A stretch of 8,771 nt of DNA, from positions 1 to 8,771 of the forward strand of contig JAEWAX010000038.1 of assembly GCA_023391425.1 (NCBI GenBank), in the 5' to 3' direction. The translations under genes and the position numbers were made by a program. Positions 1 to 5,302 of this stretch are shown one piece after another; the stretch's first letter is position 1, and every line of letters starts with the position of its first letter. The notes beneath the pieces were generated by a model that made no database searches, had not been told where the DNA came from, and saw nothing but the letters and a program-made list of their open reading frames with translations. The stretch comes from Bacillota bacterium (GTDB lineage Bacteria; Bacillota; Clostridia; Acetivibrionales; DSM-1351).

Positions 1-3000
1 GATGAATATGCAGTATATCCATTGCATGTTAATGTTATAGGAATACCATTATGTACTGCAGCTGCTAGTATTGTTCCATTAACAGGACTTGTTTTAATTT
101 TCTTTGCTCCGAATTGCGCAAACGCAACAACTTCTGATGAACCATCGTTGTATACAAGTCTCGCACTCAGACCTGATAAATCTAGCTTATCACCAGAGCT
201 ATAATTCTGATCATACTGATGAATTACATCCTTTATACCACTAACTTCCAATGCCCCTGTTTTTGCAAAGGTTGCAGTAAATTTTACCGTATTGCCTGAT
301 TCAGTACCAGATGTAGTAGTTTCACTAACTAAAGCTGCTCCTTCTACGTTTGGTGTAAAGGCATTAGTGTGGAAACTATTCCCGTTCTTAGATTTTAACA
401 CTATTGTTGCGGTGTATTCTGTACCTGCTCGGAATTTTCTTTCTCCGGTAAATGTGTTATTCCAGCTTACGCTTGTTACTGTATAGAAAGGACTTGCTGT
501 CGCATTATCTACATTTAATATAGTCTGTGGTGCTACTCCTAAAACTGGTGCTGCAATTTTTACTGTTGCAAAATCTATAGCTCCTTGCTTGATTACTGTC
601 AAACCATTGGTAGTACTTGCAGTATACTCACCGCAGGATACAGTTATTAATTTTTTATTATCATTCACAGTCAATTCAACACCATTACCTAGACTTGGTG
701 TTATTCCTTTTACTGCAAAATCAGAATAATCAACATCTTCTGTTGTGTCATCACTGTAGGTTAGTGTTGCTATCATACCAGCTAAGTTTAATTTCTCACC
801 TGCAGTATATATTAGTTTCGTTGGCTGGGTCTTAACCTTAATACTGTCTACTATTACAGGTTTAAATGTCACTTCAAAGGTTACTGTATTGCCTACTCCA
901 TTACCTTCTGTAGTTGTAGTAGTTACTGATGCAGCACCTGTTACCGTTGGTTTGAAGGCTTCTGACTGGAATTCCTTCCAGTTTTTTGACTCTAATACTA
1001 TTGTTGCAGTGTATTCTTTATTTGCTACGAATTTTCCCTCTAGTAAATCCCCTTTCCAGATTACTTCTTTTACAGTGTAGTCTTTGTTCGGTATTGCTTT
1101 TTCAGTTGCAGCTTCTACTGCTGCAGCATTCTGTGGGGTACCCCCTAATACTGGAGCTGATATTATTATTGTTGCAGCTGTTATATCTTCGGGGTTTACT
1201 ATCAGATTGCTGGTACTTACACTAATCTTATTACAGGTTAATGTAACTGGCTTTCCATTATATAATTCCACTGTCAATACTGCTCCATTTTCAAAATTCG
1301 AAGTTATTTCATTATTTCCAAATTCTCCAAAAGGAACTTCCTTTTTTGTTCCATCGCTGTAAGTAAGTTCTACTACCATCGCACTCAAGTCTAGAGTATC
1401 ACCTGCCGCGCATGACATTTTAGGTTCTGTCTTTATAGCTATATTGGTTAATACAACTTTAAAGTTAATTGTGAAGGTCACTTTATTGCCAGTAGTTTTT
1501 CCACTTGTTGTTGTGTTACCTGCTGATGCTGTTCCTTCTACAGAGGCCATAATAGTTGGCGTGAACGAACCTGTCTGAAACATTTTCCCGTTTTTTGAGG
1601 TTAATTCTATTGTTGCAGCATATTCTTGCCCTGCCATGAATTTTCCTTCTGTTAATTCTCCATTCCAAGTCACGTTTGTTACTTCGTAATCAGGGTTATT
1701 TGTTGCAGCTTCTACTGCAGCTTTATCCTGTGCTGTAACTCCTAATACCGGAGCTTGGATTTTTACTGCTGCTGCGGTAATAGCTCCTGATGGATTTAAT
1801 GGATTTTCACTAACGCTTAAATTGTTAGTATTTGCTGTATATCCATTACAGGTTAGAGTTATTGGGGTATTATTATGTTCTAACACCGATAATTCTGTTC
1901 TATTTACAGGACTTGTTGTTATTCCTTTTGCTGAAAATCCTCCAAGCGGAACATTTTCGGTTGAGCCATCATTATAGGTAACAGTTGCTTCTATTCCTGT
2001 TAAATCAAGTTTTTGACCTGCACTATATTTTAAATATGGAGGCTGAGTATTTATATCTATATTAGTTACTTTAGCTTCTCCTGTTATCGGATAGGTTACT
2101 GTGAATTCAACACCTTTTGTATAATCCCCAAACGTTATATTTGTTGTAGCACTTACTTCTTTTGAACCTGCTACTGTAGGTGTGAATGGTACTGTACTAA
2201 AGCTATATCCCGTTTTGGGTTTTAATAATATTACTGCAGAATATATCTGACTTGCCTTAAATTTTTTTTCATTAGTAAATGTCCCAATCCATTTCACATC
2301 CACTACTGTAAAATTAGAATTTAAAGTAAGTGATTCTATATCAGCTGCGCTTTGTGGTGTTCCCCCTACTTCTGGTGCTATAATTTTTATTTCTGGACCT
2401 GCAGTTTGCAAAGGATTTACTTTTAGCTTTCCTGTCTCTGTAGTACAATCGTTGAAGGTTATTTTAACTGAAGTATTATTATGTGATGATGCTAGCTTAT
2501 CACCATTTTTAAGACTTGTTGTTATTCCTTTATCTCCAAATTGCTCCAACGCAACAATTTCTGTTGTGGTATCATTATAGATAAGCTTAACTTCTAATCC
2601 ATCTAAGTTTAGACTTTCACCTTCTACATATTCCATGTCTTTTGGTTGGCTATTTACAATAATGCTACTCACTACCTTTGGAGGCAATGATGTCGGTATT
2701 GAATTGTAATATGCTGTAATATTTAACATATTTTCTGTTTTACCAACAATTGTAATTACCGAAGATGGATCTACTTTTGATGACCCCACTACTGTTGGGT
2801 AGAAGCCTGTATTTAGAAATTTCTTGTTCGTATTAGCTATTAATTCTACCCTTGCAGAATAATCTTGTCCTTCAATAAATTTTGCTCCTGGATCTAATAT
2901 CATACCCCCTGTAATCCAATATACAGATTTTACTGTGTAGTTAGGATTAGCTGTAGCTTCTTGTACTTCTGCTACGGTTGGGATTGTAGCACCTGCTACC

Positions 3001-5045
3001 GGTACTGGAATTTTAACTGTTGCTGCTTCAATAGTTTCGTAAGTACTTAACTCACCTGGATTTCCTGAACCGTCTTCAAAAACAAGCTGAACATGATTTC
3101 CTTGTTTTCCATACTTACTATAATAATGTCTTATTTCTATATAATATGTATTATCGGCAACTAAACTCTTATTAATAGTGTTACCAATTAATAAACCATT
3201 CATTTGTGATTCAAACTTATCATTGTATAAACGTACTTCAGTATCAACATCTCCAATAGTTTTTATCACATAATCTTTACTATATTTAGGCCTGAAACTA
3301 AAAATGTTTCCGGTATACATAGAAGACATTTCAAATAGAACATCTGTTGTTGACGATGTAATTAAAGGAATAGAACTATCTTTCATACCACCTTCAACTA
3401 CTGCTGCTGATATAGCTAGTTTTTCAGTCGATGCAGTATAACCGTAGTAGGAAGTTATCTTTACTGGGATATCGTTATGTGTTGCTGCTGATAGTATGGT
3501 CCCATTTGCAGGGCTACATACCATTCCTTTTGCTATAAGATCTGCAAAAGTAACATCTTCTGTTGAGTCATCACTGTAGGTAACTGTCACTTTCATTGCT
3601 GTCAAGTCAAGAATGTCACCTATTGTATATGTAAGCTTAGGTTGATTAATAACTGCGATACTATTTATAGCTTTAGTTGGCTTAAAGGTTACTTTGAATG
3701 TTACTGTATTACCAATTCCTGTATTAGTTGTAATGGTCGGTGTTACTGATGCGCTGCCTTCTACCACAGGAGTAAATTCTGCTGCTTGAAATTGTTTGTT
3801 ATTTTTTGAAGTTAAAACTACTGTTGCAGTGTATACCAAACCTTCTTTGAATTTATTGTCTGCTGTAAATACTCCATTCCATGTTACTTTCGTTACTGTA
3901 TAATCGGGATTATTTGTTGCAGCTTCTATCTGTTCTGCGGTCTGTTGTGCTGCTCCTAATACCGGTGACGCAATATTTATTGATGCTGTGGTTATATCTT
4001 CAGCGTAGACTTCCATCCTGTTGGTACATCCATAGCATTTTCCATTGTAATATAATCCTATTACGTTTCCATTATAATTGATACCCATTTTTATTCCATT
4101 TTTATAATCCGTTGTTATTTCTTCTGTTTCATTTGCAAATTTATTCAAGTTAACATCATATTTAACATCTTTTGTAGTTCCATCATTATAGATAATCGTT
4201 GCTTCTAAACCTGTTAAGTCTAAAGACTCACCTGCTGCATATTTAAACTTAGGTTGGTTCTTTACTTGAATGTCTGTTATTGCCAAAGCTGCTGTTGCTT
4301 TAAAAGCAACTGTGAAGGTTACCTTATTTCCAAAGCCTTCTCCATTAGTTGTTGTGAAGGTATAACCTTGTGAACCAGGCACTGGAACTCCATATACTTG
4401 CTGCTTAAATATCCTTCCATTTTTTGATGAAAGTTCTACTGATGCGGTATATACTTGATTTGCCTTGAATTTTCCTCCTACTAATTCTTCATTCCACTTA
4501 AAATTTGTTACTTCATAGTAAGGATTTACTGTTGCAGCTTTTACTTCATCTAGATTTTGTGGTACTGCTCCTACTACGGGTGATGTGATTTTTATGTCAC
4601 TTATATAAGTTATAACCTCACTACCATACAATTCTCCGCCTGTAATACTAAGCTTAGATGTAAGACCATCATTTTTTGTTGAATATATGCTTAAATAGTA
4701 TGTATATCCTGCCTTTAATTCATATGAAATCGTAGCTGCAGGATCAGTCGACAAACTAGTTTCTTCAGCATAGCTCTTGGATTCTTGGTAAAGTGAGGCT
4801 TGATTGAAGTCACTACCACTAGTTTTTATTTGATAGGTAGCACTTTGTTTGGGTACAAATCTGAAATAATAATTTTCCGAATCAGATTTAGCATATGTTA
4901 TGATATCGGTTTCAGACGAAGTTATTAGTGGAGCAGTTATATCTCTTGCGATCCCCCCTTCTAGAGCAATATCTTGAGCATTGACGCTTGAAGGCATAAA
5001 AAATGCCAAGCAAAACAAAAATAGCAAGTAAAATACTTTTTTCAT
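1..5045 (-). CDS. Giant secreted multi-Ig-repeat surface protein, 5' 1681 codons only
   Basis: The frame is open from an ATG at 5043-5045 to the window edge with no stop codon, checked codon by codon; the C-terminus lies outside. Residues 1-23 are a signal peptide. Residues 33-143 and 547-658 are two related PPC-like beta-sandwich modules. Between and after them, two kinds of module alternate. The 'B' modules (about 110 residues) have a start like APVLGxxPQ, a central Trp (KWN, TWN, SWN) and YTATVxLxSKNGxxF. The 'C' modules (about 85 residues) have xxQPKxxYxxGExLDLTGL then YNDGTTxxV, which resembles the bacterial Ig-like group 3 (Big_3) family. Seven of each are visible. The start is supported by GAGGTG 6 nt upstream. 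Such proteins are usually exported and cell-wall bound, acting in adhesion, S-layer assembly or polysaccharide binding. No catalytic domain is seen, and the anchor (SLH, sortase or other) would be C-terminal. Function is therefore inferred only as extracellular structural or adhesive. The gene has its own upstream control region and is separated from the LuxR gene by a terminator. Confidence 0.93.
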   Translation of the reverse strand, partial: MKKVFYLLFLFCLAFFMPSSVNAQDIALEGGIARDITAPLITSSETDIITYAKSDSENYYFRFVPKQSATYQIKTSGSDFNQASLYQESKSYAEETSLSTDPAATISYELKAGYTYYLSIYSTKNDGLTSKLSITGGELYGSEVITYISDIKITSPVVGAVPQNLDEVKAATVNPYYEVTNFKWNEELVGGKFKANQVYTASVELSSKNGRIFKQQVYGVPVPGSQGYTFTTTNGEGFGNKVTFTVAFKATAALAITDIQVKNQPKFKYAAGESLDLTGLEATIIYNDGTTKDVKYDVNLNKFANETEEITTDYKNGIKMGINYNGNVIGLYYNGKCYGCTNRMEVYAEDITTASINIASPVLGAAQQTAEQIEAATNNPDYTVTKVTWNGVFTADNKFKEGLVYTATVVLTSKNNKQFQAAEFTPVVEGSASVTPTITTNTGIGNTVTFKVTFKPTKAINSIAVINQPKLTYTIGDILDLTAMKVTVTYSDDSTEDVTFADLIAKGMVCSPANGTILSAATHNDIPVKITSYYGYTASTEKLAISAAVVEGGMKDSSIPLITSSTTDVLFEMSSMYTGNIFSFRPKYSKDYVIKTIGDVDTEVRLYNDKFESQMNGLLIGNTINKSLVADNTYYIEIRHYYSKYGKQGNHVQLVFEDGSGNPGELSTYETIEAATVKIPVPVAGATIPTVAEVQEATANPNYTVKSVYWITGGMILDPGAKFIEGQDYSARVELIANTNKKFLNTGFYPTVVGSSKVDPSSVITIVGKTENMLNITAYYNSIPTSLPPKVVSSIIVNSQPKDMEYVEGESLNLDGLEVKLIYNDTTTEIVALEQFGDKGITTSLKNGDKLASSHNNTSVKITFNDCTTETGKLKVNPLQTAGPEIKIIAPEVGGTPQSAADIESLTLNSNFTVVDVKWIGTFTNEKKFKASQIYSAVILLKPKTGYSFSTVPFTPTVAGSKEVSATTNITFGDYTKGVEFTVTYPITGEAKVTNIDINTQPPYLKYSAGQKLDLTGIEATVTYNDGSTENVPLGGFSAKGITTSPVNRTELSVLEHNNTPITLTCNGYTANTNNLSVSENPLNPSGAITAAAVKIQAPVLGVTAQDKAAVEAATNNPDYEVTNVTWNGELTEGKFMAGQEYAATIELTSKNGKMFQTGSFTPTIMASVEGTASAGNTTTSGKTTGNKVTFTINFKVVLTNIAIKTEPKMSCAAGDTLDLSAMVVELTYSDGTKKEVPFGEFGNNEITSNFENGAVLTVELYNGKPVTLTCNKISVSTSNLIVNPEDITAATIIISAPVLGGTPQNAAAVEAATEKAIPNKDYTVKEVIWKGDLLEGKFVANKEYTATIVLESKNWKEFQSEAFKPTVTGAASVTTTTTEGNGVGNTVTFEVTFKPVIVDSIKVKTQPTKLIYTAGEKLNLAGMIATLTYSDDTTEDVDYSDFAVKGITPSLGNGVELTVNDNKKLITVSCGEYTASTTNGLTVIKQGAIDFATVKIAAPVLGVAPQTILNVDNATASPFYTVTSVSWNNTFTGERKFRAGTEYTATIVLKSKNGNSFHTNAFTPNVEGAALVSETTTSGTESGNTVKFTATFAKTGALEVSGIKDVIHQYDQNYSSGDKLDLSGLSARLVYNDGSSEVVAFAQFGAKKIKTSPVNGTILAAAVHNGIPITLTCNGYTAYS
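3..4604 (-). repeat. Array of seven alternating B and C (Ig-like) modules in the surface protein
   Basis: B modules cover residues 148-255, 351-459, 672-792, 878-993, 1080-1198, 1285-1400 and 1489-1601. C modules cover 256-347, 460-546, 793-877, 994-1079, 1199-1284, 1401-1488 and 1602 to the edge. Boundaries are good to a few residues. Starts of successive B modules are 606-618 bp apart, except across PPC module 2. Each B module keeps one Trp in a xVxW motif. Each C module keeps a QP- or P-containing first strand (lost in the seventh), a LDLTGL-like turn and YNDG or YSDD. The third pair is the most diverged: its B module has extra residues and lacks the usual GNxVTFxVTF strand. The repeats are clear in protein but diverged in DNA. 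Confidence 0.85.
3072..3407 (-). repeat. PPC-like beta-sandwich module 2 (residues 547-658), inserted in the repeat array
   Basis: This module repeats the order of module 1: EGG, then PLITSSTTDVLFE, FSFRPKYSKDYVIKTIGD, EVRLYNDK and DNTYYIEIRHYYSK. It lies between the second and third B-C pairs. Both copies are followed by a GELY/GELS-type linker leading straight into a B module, so the unit 'PPC then B-C pairs' seems to have been duplicated. Sequence identity is moderate, so the duplication is old. Confidence 0.6.
4617..4949 (-). repeat. PPC-like beta-sandwich module 1 (residues 33-143)
   Basis: The mature protein begins with EGG and then a module starting PLITSSETDIITY, followed by YYFRFVPKQSATYQIKTSG, ASLYQESK and GYTYYLSIYSTK. 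The pattern 'stress/whole-body strand, xYxFxP, YxIKT, xLYxxxx, GxTYYLxI' is that of bacterial pre-peptidase C-terminal (PPC) type domains found in clostridial collagenases and surface proteins. A second diverged copy is at 3072-3407. Family assignment is by eye. Confidence 0.6.
4977..5045 (-). other. Signal peptide of the surface protein (residues 1-23)
   Basis: The N-terminus starts MKK, followed by a hydrophobic core rich in Phe and Leu (residues 4-17), then PSSVNA before QD. The VNA|QD site fits a type I signal peptidase cut after residue 23. There is a Cys at residue 12, but LFLFC is a poor lipobox and sits inside the hydrophobic core, so a lipoprotein is unlikely. Confidence 0.88.
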
Positions 5046-5051
5046 TTACTA

Positions 5052-5058
5052 CACCTCT
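5052..5058 (-). promoter_or_regulatory. Ribosome binding site of the surface protein gene
   Basis: Read on the minus strand this is AGAGGTG, 6 nt before the ATG at 5045. It fixes the start that gives a complete signal peptide. Confidence 0.85.
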
Positions 5059-5072
5059 TCTTTTAAATAAAT

Positions 5073-5183
5073 TTAGCATATTAAAAACTTATTACTTAAA
5101 GCCATATTTCTAAAACTCCACAAACTAGTAAGAACAAATATAATAACATTAATACTTAAGGCACAAAATTCCCCAATATACAC
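5073..5183 (-). CDS. Possible 36-residue hydrophobic leader peptide upstream of the surface gene
   Basis: A GTG codon at 5181-5183 is preceded at 5 nt by AAAAGGAGG, the strongest Shine-Dalgarno sequence in the window. The frame runs 36 codons to TAA at 5073-5075, leaving 27 nt before the surface gene ATG. The peptide begins MYIGEFCALSINVIIFVLTS and has a hydrophobic stretch at about residues 8-22, followed by WSFRNMALSNK, which would fit a one-span membrane peptide. No family is recognised. The Shine-Dalgarno overlaps a SigH-like -35 element, and if that promoter is the real one this frame would not be translated from it. It may therefore be chance. Confidence 0.3.
   Translation of the reverse strand: MYIGEFCALSINVIIFVLTSLWSFRNMALSNKFLIC
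5137..5166 (-). promoter_or_regulatory. Alternative SigA-like promoter candidate for the surface gene
   Basis: The minus strand has TTGTGC at 5161-5166 and TATATT at 5137-5142 with an 18-nt spacer. It would give a leader of about 85 nt. The match is ordinary for AT-rich DNA and lies inside the micro-ORF. Confidence 0.25.
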
Positions 5184-5193
5184 CAATTCCTCC
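5168..5193 (-). promoter_or_regulatory. SigH-like promoter candidate for the surface gene
   Basis: The minus strand reads GGAGGAATT (fits RNAGGAWWW) and then GGGGAATTT (fits RNNGAATWW). There are 16 nt between AGGA and GAAT, one fewer than the spacing I recall for Bacillus subtilis SigH promoters. Transcription would begin near 5160 and give a leader of about 115 nt. The same bases form the Shine-Dalgarno of the micro-ORF, so only one reading may be real. Confidence 0.3.
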
Positions 5194-5209
5194 TTTTATT
5201 TAAGCAAAT

Positions 5210-5216
5210 TTCGACA
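5210..5216 (-). promoter_or_regulatory. Perfect Spo0A-box heptamer upstream of the surface gene
   Basis: The minus strand reads TGTCGAA, the core 0A box bound by phosphorylated Spo0A in Bacillus and Clostridium. It lies 165 nt upstream of the surface gene ATG, downstream of the LuxR gene terminator and about 20 bp upstream of a SigH-like -35 element. One match per window of this size and composition is expected by chance; its position in the short control region is what makes it of interest. Confidence 0.4.
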
Positions 5217-5237
5217 CATTTATTTAATAATAAATAA

Positions 5238-5287
5238 AAAGAACTAACTTTTCACCTACCAAAAGATAGGTAAAAAGTTAGTTCTTT
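5238..5287 (-). terminator. Strong, probably bidirectional terminator after the LuxR-type gene
   Basis: Arms 5238-5258 and 5267-5287 pair at 20 of 21 positions around an 8-nt loop. On the minus strand the stem ends in a T-rich run (TTCTTTTTATTTATT). It begins 15 nt after the LuxR gene stop codon, so it ends that transcript and isolates the surface gene. On the plus strand it is also followed by TATTTTAAT, but no plus-strand gene is seen that would use it. Confidence 0.85.
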
Positions 5288-5302
5288 ATTTTAATCTAAG
5301 AA

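Noticed and set aside
22..4081. Several plus-strand open frames of 60-92 codons across 22-1362 and at 3881-4081
   Set aside because: They lie opposite the continuous minus-strand repeat protein, lack ribosome binding sites and are low-complexity reverse translations of its Thr/Val/Ala-rich codons.
4977..5045. Lipoprotein signal at Cys12 of the surface protein
   Set aside because: LFLFC lacks the small residue at -1 of a lipobox, and the hydrophobic core continues past it; a VNA|QD site fits better.
1..5045. Surface gene as a pseudogene because no stop codon is present
   Set aside because: All 1681 codons are open and the repeat phase is kept to the edge, so the gene is simply cut by the window.
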